Source: Paracoccus sp. MA
GTDB taxonomy: Bacteria; Pseudomonadota; Alphaproteobacteria; Rhodobacterales; Rhodobacteraceae
DNA length: 64,000 nt
Assembly (NCBI RefSeq): GCF_020990385.1
Contig: NZ_CP087598.1
Span: 1,718,001-1,782,000 of the forward strand
Reading direction: 5' to 3'
Position 1 is the first letter of the stretch. Each line of letters begins with the position of its first letter. The notes below the pieces were generated by a model. That model did no database searches. It was not told the origin of the DNA and was given only the letters and a program-made list of their open reading frames with translations. A program made the position numbers and the translations under genes. Below, in pieces: positions 39,617 through 48,778 of this stretch.

Positions 39617-40333
39617 ATGGACAACGCGATCTATGCCGCCCTGACCCGGCAATCCGGCCTGATGCGCGAGATGCGCACCGTCGCCAACAACATCGCCAAT
39701 GCCGACACCGCGGGCTTCCGCCGCGAGGGGGTGGTGTTTTCGGAATACATGGTGCCGCTTGACCGCCGCGGCGAAACGCTGGCCATGGCCAACGGCCGTG
39801 GTCGCATGGTCGATCTCAGTCCCGGCGGCATGACCCAGACCAACGGCCAGTTCGACATGGCCATCGACGGCGAGGGCTTCCTGATGGTGCAGACGCCGCA
39901 GGGCAACCGCCTGACCCGCGCCGGCGCCTTCATGACCAATGCCGAGGGCGAGCTGGTCAATCCCGACGGCTATCAGCTGCTCGATGACGGCCAGGCCCCG
40001 ATCGTGATCCCGGCGGGGGTCCGCGGCATCGGCATCGGCACGGATGGCACCGTCTCGGCCGACGGCAATCCGATCGGGCGCATCGGCGTCTTTGCCGGTC
40101 CCGAGCCGTCGAAGCTGCGGCACGAGGCCGGCACGCTCTTCGATCCGGGCGGCGCGGTCGAGCCGCTTGACGACGCGGTGCTGCGCCAGGGTTTCCTCGA
40201 GGCTTCCAACGTCGATCCGGTGCTGGAGATCGCGCGCATGATCGAGGTCCAGCGCGCCTATCAGCTGGGCCAGAGCTTCCTTGACCAGGAAGACCAGCGC
40301 ATCCGCCAGGCCATCACCTCCCTGACCCGGTGA
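39617..40333 (+). CDS. flgF: Flagellar rod protein FlgF
   Basis: FlgF forms part of the rod. The 238 residues have MRTVANNIANADTAGFRREG, the DGEGFLMVQTPQGNRLTRAG middle, and MIEVQRAYQLGQSFLD at the C-terminus. It is shorter than FlgG and directly precedes it, the usual flgF-flgG order. Confidence 0.94.
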   Translation: MDNAIYAALTRQSGLMREMRTVANNIANADTAGFRREGVVFSEYMVPLDRRGETLAMANGRGRMVDLSPGGMTQTNGQFDMAIDGEGFLMVQTPQGNRLTRAGAFMTNAEGELVNPDGYQLLDDGQAPIVIPAGVRGIGIGTDGTVSADGNPIGRIGVFAGPEPSKLRHEAGTLFDPGGAVEPLDDAVLRQGFLEASNVDPVLEIARMIEVQRAYQLGQSFLDQEDQRIRQAITSLTR

Positions 40334-40344
40334 AAGGACAGAAC

Positions 40345-41130
40345 ATGAGAGCTCTTCAGATCGCGGCGACCGGCATGAGCGCGCAGCAGATGCGCGTCGA
40401 GGTCATCTCGAACAACCTCGCCAACATGTCCACCACGGGCTACAACGCCCGGCGCGCGGAATTCGCCGATCTGCAATATCAGCAGGCCACCCGGCCGGGC
40501 ACCCTGACCGCGACCACCGGGGCCATGGTGCCGGCGGGCATCCAGCTTGGCCTGGGCGTGCGCCCGGCCAGCGTCACGGTCATGCTGGCGCAGGGTTCGC
40601 TGACCCAGACCAACGGCGATCTGGACATCGCCATCGACGGCAGCGGCTATCTCGAGGTCACGATGCCTTCGGGCATCTCGGCCTATACCCGGGACGGCAG
40701 CCTCAAACGCTCGGCCGAGGGGCAGGTCGTCACTTCGGAGGGCTATCCGCTGGTCCCCGACATCACCATCCCCGAGGACGCCCGCAGCATCTCGATCAAT
40801 GCCGATGGCGAGGTCTTCGCCTATTTCAACGACCGGGTCGAACCCGAAAACCTGGGCCAGATCACGCTGGCCAGCTTCATCAACGAAAAGGGGCTCGAGG
40901 CGATCGGCTCGAACCTGTTCCTGGAAACCGTCGCTTCGGGCGCCCCGCAGGTCGCCACGCCGGGCCAGGAGGGGCTGGGCACGATCCGCGCCGGCTACCT
41001 CGAGGAAAGCTCGGTCGATCCGGTGCGCGAGATCGCCGAACTGATCAAGGCGCAGCGCGGCTATGAGCTGAACTCCAAGGTGATCACCGCGGCGGACCAG
41101 ATGCTCGGCACCACGGTGCAGGTGCGGTGA
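40345..41130 (+). CDS. flgG: Flagellar distal rod protein FlgG
   Basis: FlgG builds the distal rod. The 261 residues begin MRALQIAATGMSAQQMRVEV, contain SNNLANMSTTGYNARRAEF, and end AELIKAQRGYELNSKVITAA. I start at ATG 40345 after AAAGGACAG; an in-frame GTG 15 bp upstream is less likely. Its stop shares a base with the flgA ATG. Confidence 0.96.
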   Translation: MRALQIAATGMSAQQMRVEVISNNLANMSTTGYNARRAEFADLQYQQATRPGTLTATTGAMVPAGIQLGLGVRPASVTVMLAQGSLTQTNGDLDIAIDGSGYLEVTMPSGISAYTRDGSLKRSAEGQVVTSEGYPLVPDITIPEDARSISINADGEVFAYFNDRVEPENLGQITLASFINEKGLEAIGSNLFLETVASGAPQVATPGQEGLGTIRAGYLEESSVDPVREIAELIKAQRGYELNSKVITAADQMLGTTVQVR

Positions 41131-41546
41131 TGCGGCTGCTTGTCCTCGCGCTCGCCTTTCTGCCGCATTGGGCGCTTGCCGGGCCGGTGGTGGCCACGCG
41201 AACCCTGCCGGCCGGCACCGTGATCTCGGCCGCGGATGTGACCATCGCCGAGGGACAGGCGGGCGGGCCCCAGGACATCGCGCAGGTGCTGGGCCAGCAA
41301 CTGCGCGTCATGGTTTATCAGGGACGGCGCATCGACCCCTCGGCCCTGACCGCGCCGACCCTTGTCGGCCGCAATCAGATCGTCACCATCGCCTACGAGA
41401 GCTCCTCCCTGCGCATCGAGGCCGAGGGCCGCGCGCTTTCGGCCGGCAGCGTCGGGCAGATCATCCGCGTGATGAACAACGCGTCGCGCGTGACCGTCTC
41501 GGGGCGCGTCGCCCCGGACGGGACGGTCATCGTTCAGCAAAACTGA
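41130..41546 (+). CDS. flgA: Flagellar P-ring chaperone FlgA
   Basis: FlgA is a periplasmic factor needed for P-ring assembly. The 138 residues have a signal peptide (LLVLALAFLPHWALA) and the SAF-like domain (TLPAGTVISAADVTI) with a C-terminal QIIRVMNNASRVTVSGRV. This is a short FlgA consistent with alphaproteobacteria. The start overlaps the flgG stop; GTG at 41127 is an alternative. Confidence 0.92.
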   Translation: MRLLVLALAFLPHWALAGPVVATRTLPAGTVISAADVTIAEGQAGGPQDIAQVLGQQLRVMVYQGRRIDPSALTAPTLVGRNQIVTIAYESSSLRIEAEGRALSAGSVGQIIRVMNNASRVTVSGRVAPDGTVIVQQN

Positions 41547-41556
41547 AAGTCATTCC

Positions 41557-42309
41557 ATGCCCCAGAACATGCATCCCCGCCCCGTCCTCCTGCTTGGCGC
41601 CCTGTCGCTGGCCCTGTCGCTTTCGGCCTGCGGCCGGGTCTCGCAGGTCGGCCGGGTTCCCGCCATGACCGAACCCGAAAGCAGCGTCGAGTTCCAGGCC
41701 ATGACTTCCTCGGGCTACGGCATCGGCACGCTTCCCGACCGGCCGGACAGCACGGCCTCGCTTTGGTCCGGCGCGCAGAATTCGCTGGTCGCGGACCGGC
41801 GCGCCACCAGCCGCGGCGACATCCTGACCGTGGTCATCGAGATCGACGACCGGGCCGAGATCCAGAACAGCTCGGGGCGCAGCCGCAGCTCGGCCGACAA
41901 GGTCAGCATCCCCTCGCTGATGGGCCTGCCGCAGCGCATCGACGAGATCCTGCCCGACGGCGCCAGCATGGACGAACTGGCCGAGGCCAAGGCCTCCTCC
42001 AGCTTCAAGGGCAGCGGCAATATCTCGCGGCGGGACAAGCTGACCCTGCGCGTCGCCGCCACGGTTGTCGATCGCCTGCCCAATGGCGTCCTGAAAATCC
42101 AGGGCGCCCAGGAGGTCCGGGTGAACTATGAGGTCCGCGAGCTGACCGTCAGCGGCTTCGTGCGCCCCTCGGATATCGGGCGGCGCAACGAAATCGCCTA
42201 TGACCGCATCGCCGGGGCGCGCATTTCCTATGGCGGACGCGGGCAGATCAGCGATGTTCAGCAGCCGCGCTATGGCCAGCAGATCGCCGATATCGTCCTG
42301 CCGTATTGA
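41557..42309 (+). CDS. flgH: Flagellar L-ring lipoprotein FlgH
   Basis: FlgH forms the outer-membrane L ring. The 250 residues start with a lipoprotein signal (LSLALSLSAC, lipidated C25) and include SLWSGAQNSLVADRRATSRG, then DILTVVIEIDDRAEIQN, and end IADIVLPY. Gene order flgA-flgH places it in the ring-assembly part of the operon; no flgI is seen in the window. Confidence 0.95.
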   Translation: MPQNMHPRPVLLLGALSLALSLSACGRVSQVGRVPAMTEPESSVEFQAMTSSGYGIGTLPDRPDSTASLWSGAQNSLVADRRATSRGDILTVVIEIDDRAEIQNSSGRSRSSADKVSIPSLMGLPQRIDEILPDGASMDELAEAKASSSFKGSGNISRRDKLTLRVAATVVDRLPNGVLKIQGAQEVRVNYEVRELTVSGFVRPSDIGRRNEIAYDRIAGARISYGGRGQISDVQQPRYGQQIADIVLPY

Positions 42310-42320
42310 GGGGGAAGGCC

Positions 42321-42857
42321 ATGAAGAGGATCCTGCTTATCCTGTTCCCCCTGCTGGCCTTCGTCGGCGGCTCGGTGGGGGGTGACATGCTCGGCGGCGG
42401 AAAAGCCGCCGGGAAAGCCGAGGCGAAGCCGGGCGCCGATACCGAAACCGTGGCGGGGCCCGGCGGAGCGCATGCCCCCGACGCCTCGGCGGCGGCCGAG
42501 GGCGGCCATGGCGGCGACGCGGAAAGCGGTGCGAGCCTGGATTGGTTCAAGTTTCCGAACCAGTTCTTCGTGCCGATCCTGCGCAACGGCACCCCCACGG
42601 CGGTGATGATCCTGTCGCTGAGCATCGAGATGCCCGCCACGGCCCGCGCCGATATCGAGGCCCAGGAACACCGGTTGCGCGACGCGTTGCTGAATGCGCT
42701 GATGATCGAAGCCAATACCGGCGGTTTCGATGGCAATTTCACCGCCGAACCGGCGCTGCAGCGGCTGCGCGCGGCCCTGCTGGCCGCCGGACAGAAGGCT
42801 GCGGGTCCGAATGTGAAGCGCATCCTGATCGAGGATATCGGGCGGCAGGCGCAATGA
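42321..42857 (+). CDS. fliL: Flagellar basal-body-associated protein FliL
   Basis: FliL is a single-pass inner-membrane protein that stabilises stators. The 178 residues have an N-terminal membrane helix (ILLILFPLLAFVGGSVGG), a Gly/Ala/Glu-rich linker, and a periplasmic domain with FKFPNQFFVPILRNG and a C-terminal VKRILIEDIGRQ. I start at ATG 42321 after GGGGGAAGG. It is the last flagellar gene of this cluster. Confidence 0.9.
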   Translation: MKRILLILFPLLAFVGGSVGGDMLGGGKAAGKAEAKPGADTETVAGPGGAHAPDASAAAEGGHGGDAESGASLDWFKFPNQFFVPILRNGTPTAVMILSLSIEMPATARADIEAQEHRLRDALLNALMIEANTGGFDGNFTAEPALQRLRAALLAAGQKAAGPNVKRILIEDIGRQAQ

Positions 42858-42929
42858 CCCTCGCATCTGCCCCTCTGGTCCGCGGCCCGGGGTCGCTATA
42901 GGTAAGGCGCACCGAGACCGGAGACCGAG

Positions 42930-43868
42930 TTGCACCCGCCGATCACCATCGTCATGGCCAGCTATAACGGAGGGCGCTTCATCCGCCCCCAGCTGGACAG
43001 CCTGGTCGCGCAAAGCGTCGCGAACTGGCGGCTGATCGTCTCGGACGACGGCTCGACGGACGGCACGCGGCAGATGGTGTCGGATTTCGCCCGGACCCGC
43101 CCGGCGGGCCAGGTCGAGCTGATCGACGGGCCCGGGCTGGGCTCGACGCGGAACTTCCTGCAGCTGACGCGCCGCGTCGAGCGCGGCGGCTGGCTGGCCT
43201 ATGCCGACCAGGACGATGTCTGGTTGCCCGACCGGCTGGCGCGGGGCGTGTCCTTCCTGACCGGCCGGCAAGGCCCGGCGATCTACGCGGCCCGGACCAC
43301 GATCTGCGACGAGGCGCTCAACCCCGTCGCCCCGGCGCCGCATTTTCCCGGGCCTTTCGGGTTTCGCAATGCGCTGATCCAGGCCTGCCTGCCGGGGAAC
43401 ACCATCCTTGCCAATGGCGCGGCGGTGCGGCTTTTGCAATCCGCCGCGCCCGCCGCCGAAAGCGCCGACATCGTCTCGCATGACTGGTGGGCCTATCAAC
43501 TGCTGTCGGGCGCCGGCGCCGACATCATGCGGGACCGGGCCCAGGTGCTGCTCTACCGCCAGCACCCGGGCAATCTGATGGGGCGCAACGATACCGCGCG
43601 GGCCCGCGCCGCGCGGGTCTCGATGCTGATGGACGGCCGCTTCGCCGACTGGCTCTTTCGCAACCAGCAGGCCCTGGAACCGGTCGCTCATCTGCTTCTG
43701 CCCTCGAACCGGCGCCTGCTGCTCCGCTTTGGCGACATGCTATGCTCCAGCGGTCCGCGGGCCTTCGCCGAAATCTTGCGCATGCGGCTTTACCGGCAGA
43801 CGCGGGCGGGCACGCTGGCCGTTCTCGCCGCCGCCTTGGCTGGACGCTTGCGCCGGCCGAATCGCTAG
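42930..43868 (+). CDS. Family 2 glycosyltransferase
   Basis: The 312 residues show the GT-A fold of GT2: ITIVMASYNGGRFI, LIVSDDGSTDGT, and the metal-binding DQDDVWLPDRL. It probably adds a sugar to a surface glycan, in the cytoplasm. The start is TTG 42930 with GGAGA six bases upstream; no ATG fits. It lies between fliL and the gene-free stretch before the rhamnose genes, so rhamnosyl transfer to capsule is possible but unproven. Confidence 0.9.
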   Translation: MHPPITIVMASYNGGRFIRPQLDSLVAQSVANWRLIVSDDGSTDGTRQMVSDFARTRPAGQVELIDGPGLGSTRNFLQLTRRVERGGWLAYADQDDVWLPDRLARGVSFLTGRQGPAIYAARTTICDEALNPVAPAPHFPGPFGFRNALIQACLPGNTILANGAAVRLLQSAAPAAESADIVSHDWWAYQLLSGAGADIMRDRAQVLLYRQHPGNLMGRNDTARARAARVSMLMDGRFADWLFRNQQALEPVAHLLLPSNRRLLLRFGDMLCSSGPRAFAEILRMRLYRQTRAGTLAVLAAALAGRLRRPNR

Positions 43869-45303
43869 GGCCTGCAGGTCCAGCGCAAAGGCCGGGCCGG
43901 TTTCCCAATCCCTCGCGCCGAAACTCCCCCGGCATGGTGGGCACAGGCAAGGGCCGTGCCTTGGCGGCGGTCCGGCCCGCGAGGCTGTTCGTCACGCTGC
44001 ACGGGCGGATGCGGCGAAGACGCCCAGAAACAACCCGCCCCGATCAGGCAGGGCAGGCAATCGTGGCCGATAGCCGCGGCGGACTTACACGATTGAATCG
44101 GCACGGAAGGTCCGGCCTTGCGCGGCTGCTGCGGTATCGATCCCCGATCCGATCGGCTTCGGGGCGGCAGCCCGCGATAGCCTGATGCGGCAGAGGCCGC
44201 CAGCTGTCAGGTAACATCCAAGTTGTCGATTTGTGACAGATCTTCCGTCCCTTGGGCGCCGCTCCGTGCGCCTGCCGGTTCTCATTCGGTTCGGCACCAG
44301 CTTGCATCCGCATCGGCACTATCGACTATTAGTTAAAAGCCCAACGTAGCGAAGGCGGGAAGTGGGAGACCTCAGCTATCGCAGGGCTTGCCTCCTTCGG
44401 TTCCCCCTGTCGACATTTGGGCGGGAGGACTAAGCTGCTCCGCGGCATGGGTGCCTGTGGCTGATGGTCCGTCCCCATTCTACGGTTATTCTATATATGA
44501 AGCCTTTTCCGGGCTGACGATCGGGTTTCCCCTCGTCGGACAGGCGGTTTCCATGCGGCAGGAGACCACGCCGCGGCGCGGGGCGAATGATCGAAGATAT
44601 GCGTGGTCCCGAGTTCTTCCTGCAGGTGCAGGTGTTATCGCGCCTGTTCCGGCGCTTCGAGGGGCTTCTCTGCTAGAGACAAGAGTTCCACGGCCGGCGC
44701 TCGGCAGGTGCCGCGCATCCGATCGCCTGACCGGTCCTGCGGCGTGCGGGAGAGCCATGCCGACGGTGCAGGACGACCGCCTGCAGCGGGGGATGCGCCG
44801 ACGCCCCGCCCGGCAACGGGCGCGGCATGCCGATTGCCTCGGCGCGGGGGATCGCCTTGATTTCTATGCAAACTTTCGACATGCGCAACGCCCCCAAAGC
44901 GTGGGGTCCCGGAAGCAGGGCGATTCGCTGGCGCAGCGGGCATTGGTCCAAGTCGAATGTCATCCAAGGCCCTCAAGGCCGCGACCCGCAGGCATCTCAT
45001 GTGATTTCGTTGAAGAAAAGGCGGCAGGCGAGAAGCCCCCAACGTGGCATAGCACGCCGGGTCCTTGCGGCGCGATATCCGGGCTGCCCAGGTCGGGGGC
45101 ACAGAAAGCCGGCCGAAGCGGGCACCGTGAGCATCGCCAGCCATGCTCCGTCCCGCGCCACGCCAAGACCGCACCCCGCCTGAGCGCGCCGCTGATCCGA
45201 AACCGACGCCGGCCGCGCGCCCGGAACATAGCCGTCAGGATACGCCTGCCGGAAGCAGAGCGGGCAAGGAATGGGGCGGGGTCCTGCGTCGCGGGCCTGC
45301 GCT
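43869..45303. other. 1.4-kb stretch without a recognisable gene
   Basis: No open frame here gives a plausible protein on either strand. The segment near 44200-44360 is AT-richer than its surroundings and could hold promoters or a small RNA. The segment 44400-45300 is GC-rich with scattered short frames. It may be decayed coding sequence between the glycosyltransferase and rhamnose genes. Confidence 0.5.
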
Positions 45304-46197
45304 TCAGCTCAGCAGCCGCGCAAGATAGTTGCCGTATTGGTTCTTGGAGAACTTGCGCGCCTGATCGCGCAGCCGCTCGGCATCGATCCAGCCCTGGCTA
45401 TAGGCGATCTCTTCCGGGCAGCCGGTCTGCAGCCCCTGGCGCTGCTCCAGCGTACGCACGAAATTGCCGGCATCCAGCAGGCTGGCATGGGTGCCGGTGT
45501 CAAGCCAGGCGAAGCCGCGCCCCATGCGCTCGACCGTCAGGCTGCCCTCGTGCAGATAGGTTTCCAACAGCGTCGTGATCTCCAGCTCGCCCCGGGCCGA
45601 GGGCCGCACCTCGCGCGCGCGGGCGGGTGCGCTGCCGTCCAGGAAGTAAAGCCCGGTCACCGCGTAATCCGAGGGCGGAACCTCGGGCTTTTCGATGATC
45701 GCGCTGGCCCTGCCCTGCTCGTCAAAAGCCACCACCCCATAGCGTTCGGGGTCGGCGACGCGATAGCCGAACACCGTGCCGCCCTGGATCCGGCGGTCCG
45801 CGGCCTCCAGCAGCAGCGGCAGGCCATGGCCGAAGAAGATGTTATCGCCCAGCACCATGGCCGAGGGGCTGCCGGCCAGGAAATCCTCGGCCAGCAGATA
45901 GGCCTGGGCCAGCCCGTCGGGCGAGGGCTGCACCAGATACTGGAAGCTGAGCCCCCATTGGCTGCCGTCGCCCAGCAACCGGCGGAACTGGTCCTGATCC
46001 TCGGGCGTGGTGATGATGGCGATCTCGCGGATGCCGGACAGCATCAGCACGGTGATCGGGTAATAGACCATCGGCTTGTCATAGATCGGCAGCAGCTGTT
46101 TCGACACGCCCATGGTGATCGGATAAAGCCGCGTGCCCGACCCGCCGGCCAGGATGATGCCCTTGCGGCGGCTGGCGGGAGTTTCGGATTGGGTCAT
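45304..46197 (-). CDS. rmlA: Glucose-1-phosphate thymidylyltransferase RmlA
   Basis: RmlA makes dTDP-glucose, the first step to dTDP-L-rhamnose. The 297 residues show the nucleotide-binding [30 protein letters not shown], and [10 protein letters not shown]. The start ATG 46197 overlaps the rmlD stop; the open frame upstream is inside rmlD. It is the last gene of the rmlCBDA operon. Confidence 0.96.
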   Translation of the reverse strand: MTQSETPASRRKGIILAGGSGTRLYPITMGVSKQLLPIYDKPMVYYPITVLMLSGIREIAIITTPEDQDQFRRLLGDGSQWGLSFQYLVQPSPDGLAQAYLLAEDFLAGSPSAMVLGDNIFFGHGLPLLLEAADRRIQGGTVFGYRVADPERYGVVAFDEQGRASAIIEKPEVPPSDYAVTGLYFLDGSAPARAREVRPSARGELEITTLLETYLHEGSLTVERMGRGFAWLDTGTHASLLDAGNFVRTLEQRQGLQTGCPEEIAYSQGWIDAERLRDQARKFSKNQYGNYLARLLS

Positions 46198-47045
46198 GGT
46201 TTCAGCTCCTGCAAGACCTTGGCGAGACCGGCGCGCCAGTCGGGGCGACTGATGCCGAAATCCCGCAGAATGGCGGCGCAATCCAGGCGCGAATTGGCCG
46301 GGCGTCGGGCGGGGGTGGGATAGTCCGCCGTGGAAATCCCGGTGACGCGGCAGGAGAGGCCCGCCTGCGCCATGATCTCGCGCGCGAAGCCGGCCCAGCT
46401 GGTGTCGGGCGCCCCGGCGAAGTGATAGAGGCCGCCGCGCGCCGCATCGGCCCGCATGGCGTCCAGCATGGTCAGGCCGGCGGCAGCGATGTCGGCCGCC
46501 GGGGTCGGTCCGCCCTGCTGGTCGGCGACGACGCGCAGCTCGTCGCGCTCGGCGCCCAGCCGCAGCATGGTCCGGACGAAGTTCGCGCCATGGGCCGAGA
46601 ACACCCAGGAGGTGCGCAGCACCGCCCATTGCCCGCCGGCAGCGGCGATGCCGCGCTCTCCGGCCAGCTTGGTCGCGCCATAGACGCCCAGCGGGCCGGT
46701 CGGGTCGGTCTCGGCCCAGGGCCGCTCGCCCGAGCCGTCGAAGACGTAGTCGGTCGAGAGATGCAGGAAGGGCACGCCCCGTTCCGCCGCCGCCCGGGCC
46801 ATGGCGGCGGGCGCCTCGGCATTGACGGCGCGGGCCAGGTCGGGCTCGGATTCGGCGCGGTCCACGGCGGTGTAAGCCGCGGCGTTCAGCACCGCCGCAC
46901 AGTCGGATGCCCGGATCGCCGCGGCGCAGGCGGCGGGATCGGTCAGATCGGCTTGGTCGCGGCCGAGGAATCGCGCCCCGGGCGCCAGCCGCGCCAGCTC
47001 GGTCGCGACCTGTCCGGTGCGGCCGAAGACCAGAAGGTCCTTCAT
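46194..47045 (-). CDS. rmlD: dTDP-4-dehydrorhamnose reductase RmlD
   Basis: RmlD reduces the 4-keto sugar to dTDP-L-rhamnose. The 283 residues have the NAD(P) site [37 protein letters not shown], and the catalytic Y-x3-K in YGATKLAGE. Start ATG 47045 overlaps the rmlB stop by 4 bp. All four rml genes overlap, indicating strict co-translation. Confidence 0.95.
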   Translation of the reverse strand: MKDLLVFGRTGQVATELARLAPGARFLGRDQADLTDPAACAAAIRASDCAAVLNAAAYTAVDRAESEPDLARAVNAEAPAAMARAAAERGVPFLHLSTDYVFDGSGERPWAETDPTGPLGVYGATKLAGERGIAAAGGQWAVLRTSWVFSAHGANFVRTMLRLGAERDELRVVADQQGGPTPAADIAAAGLTMLDAMRADAARGGLYHFAGAPDTSWAGFAREIMAQAGLSCRVTGISTADYPTPARRPANSRLDCAAILRDFGISRPDWRAGLAKVLQELKP

Positions 47046-48079
47046 GCCGTGCCGAGCCTTTCCCCGACCCCCTGCCGGGTCAGCAGCGGCCGCCACCACT
47101 CCTCGTTTTGCAGATACCATTCGACGGTGCGGGCCAGCCCCTCCTCGACCGTGACCGAGGGACGCCAGCCCAGCTCGGTGCGGATGCGGGTCGGGTCGAT
47201 GGCATAGCGCCGGTCGTGGCCCGGACGGTCGGCTACGAAGCGGATCAGCCGGTCATGCGGCGCGGCATCCGGGCGCAGCCGGTCCATATGCCCGCAGATG
47301 GTGCGCACGAGGTCGATGTTCCTGGCCTCGTTCTCGCCGCCGATATTGTAGCTGCGGCCGATGCGGCCCTTTTCCAGCACCAGCAGCAGCGCGTCGGCGT
47401 GATCCTCGACATAAAGCCAATCGCGGATATTGCCGCCGTCGCCATAGACCGGGATCGGCTTGCCGTGCAGCGCGTTCAGGATCACCACCGGCACCAGCTT
47501 TTCCGGGAAGTGGAAGGGCCCGTAATTGTTGGAACAATTGGTCAGCACCACCGGCAGGCCATAGGTCTCGTGCCAGGCGCGGACCAGATGGTCCGAGGCG
47601 GCTTTCGAGGCCGAATAGGGGCTGCGCGGGTCGTAGGGCGTGTCTTCGGTGAACTGGCCGGTCTCGCCCAGCGAGCCGAAAACCTCGTCGGTCGAGATGT
47701 GGTGAAAGCGGAACCCCTCGGGCCGGCCCTGCGCGGTCCACCAGGCCCGCGCCGCCTCAAGCAGGTTGTAGGTGCCGGTCACGTTCGTCTCGATGAAGGC
47801 GCCCGGCCCGTCGATCGAGCGGTCCACATGGCTTTCCGCGGCCAGATGCATGATCGCGTCGGGCCGGTGCGCGGCCAGGATGCGGTCCAGCGCCGCGCGG
47901 TCGCGGATGTCGGCCCGTTCGAAGGCATAGAGCGGGCTGCCGGCGACCGGGGCGACGTTCTCGAGATTGGCGGCATAGGTCAGCGAATCGAGGTTCACCA
48001 CCCGGTGCCCCCGCGCCACCGCCAGCCGCACCACCGCCGAACCGATGAACCCCGCGCCGCCGGTCACCAGAATCTTCAT
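47042..48079 (-). CDS. rmlB: dTDP-glucose 4,6-dehydratase RmlB
   Basis: RmlB converts dTDP-glucose to the 4-keto-6-deoxy sugar using bound NAD. The 345 residues begin [20 protein letters not shown], contain HISTDEVFG with the catalytic Asp-Glu, and [15 protein letters not shown] with the Y-x3-K pair. It is the second gene of the rmlCBDA operon, overlapping rmlC and rmlD by 4 bp each. Confidence 0.97.
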   Translation of the reverse strand: MKILVTGGAGFIGSAVVRLAVARGHRVVNLDSLTYAANLENVAPVAGSPLYAFERADIRDRAALDRILAAHRPDAIMHLAAESHVDRSIDGPGAFIETNVTGTYNLLEAARAWWTAQGRPEGFRFHHISTDEVFGSLGETGQFTEDTPYDPRSPYSASKAASDHLVRAWHETYGLPVVLTNCSNNYGPFHFPEKLVPVVILNALHGKPIPVYGDGGNIRDWLYVEDHADALLLVLEKGRIGRSYNIGGENEARNIDLVRTICGHMDRLRPDAAPHDRLIRFVADRPGHDRRYAIDPTRIRTELGWRPSVTVEEGLARTVEWYLQNEEWWRPLLTRQGVGERLGTA

Positions 48080-48657
48080 AATCTCGCCTCGTAATCAAAA
48101 GGCCCTTCATAGGTGAAAGGGCTGTCGAACTCGTCCAATGCCGGGGCGTCCGCGTCCTTGGCCGACAGGATCGGCCGGGCGCCGACGCCCCAGTCGATGC
48201 CGATACTGTCCCAAGCCACCGCCCCATCGCAATCCGGCGCGTAATGATCTGTACATTTGTAGAGGATTTCCGTGTCCGGCTCGCGCGTCACGAAACCATG
48301 CAGGAACCCAGGCGGAATCCACAGCTGGCGGCCGTTCTCGAAGGACAGCTCGCAGCCGGTCCATCGCCCATAGGTCGGGCTGCCCCTGCGGATATCGACC
48401 GCGACGTCGAACAGCCGCCCGCGTCCGCAGCGCACCAGCTTGCCCTGCGCATGCGGCGGGGCCTGGAAATGCAGCCCCCGCAGCGTGCCGGGCGCAGCGG
48501 ATAAGGAATGATTATCCTGAACGAATTCCGGCAGATCGAGCCCCGCCTCGTGCAGGGTCCGCCGGTTCCAGCTTTCGCAGAAGAAGCCGCGCTCGTCGCC
48601 GAACCGCCGCGGAACGAGGACCAGCACGCCCGGAAGCGAGGTCTTTTGAATCTGCAT
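48076..48657 (-). CDS. rmlC: dTDP-4-dehydrorhamnose 3,5-epimerase RmlC
   Basis: RmlC epimerises the 4-keto sugar at C3 and C5. The 193-residue cupin shows [20 protein letters not shown], with the catalytic histidine, then [13 protein letters not shown] and [20 protein letters not shown]. It heads the minus-strand operon. The divergent RTX gene starts about 120 bp upstream, so promoters for both lie in 48658-48778. Confidence 0.96.
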   Translation of the reverse strand: MQIQKTSLPGVLVLVPRRFGDERGFFCESWNRRTLHEAGLDLPEFVQDNHSLSAAPGTLRGLHFQAPPHAQGKLVRCGRGRLFDVAVDIRRGSPTYGRWTGCELSFENGRQLWIPPGFLHGFVTREPDTEILYKCTDHYAPDCDGAVAWDSIGIDWGVGARPILSAKDADAPALDEFDSPFTYEGPFDYEARL

Positions 48658-48778
48658 CTGTCCCTACCAGATTTTGCTTCTCGCAAGGGTGCGTATGGAG
48701 GAACTCCCGAACGCGCACAAGCCGCGCCCCCGGCGCCAACCTATGCCTGCGGACGTTAAAATGCACGGGGAATAATGC

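Noticed and set aside
44388..45578. A 396-codon open frame in the gene-free stretch
   Set aside because: No recognisable domain, basic low-complexity sequence, and its 3' part is antisense to rmlA.
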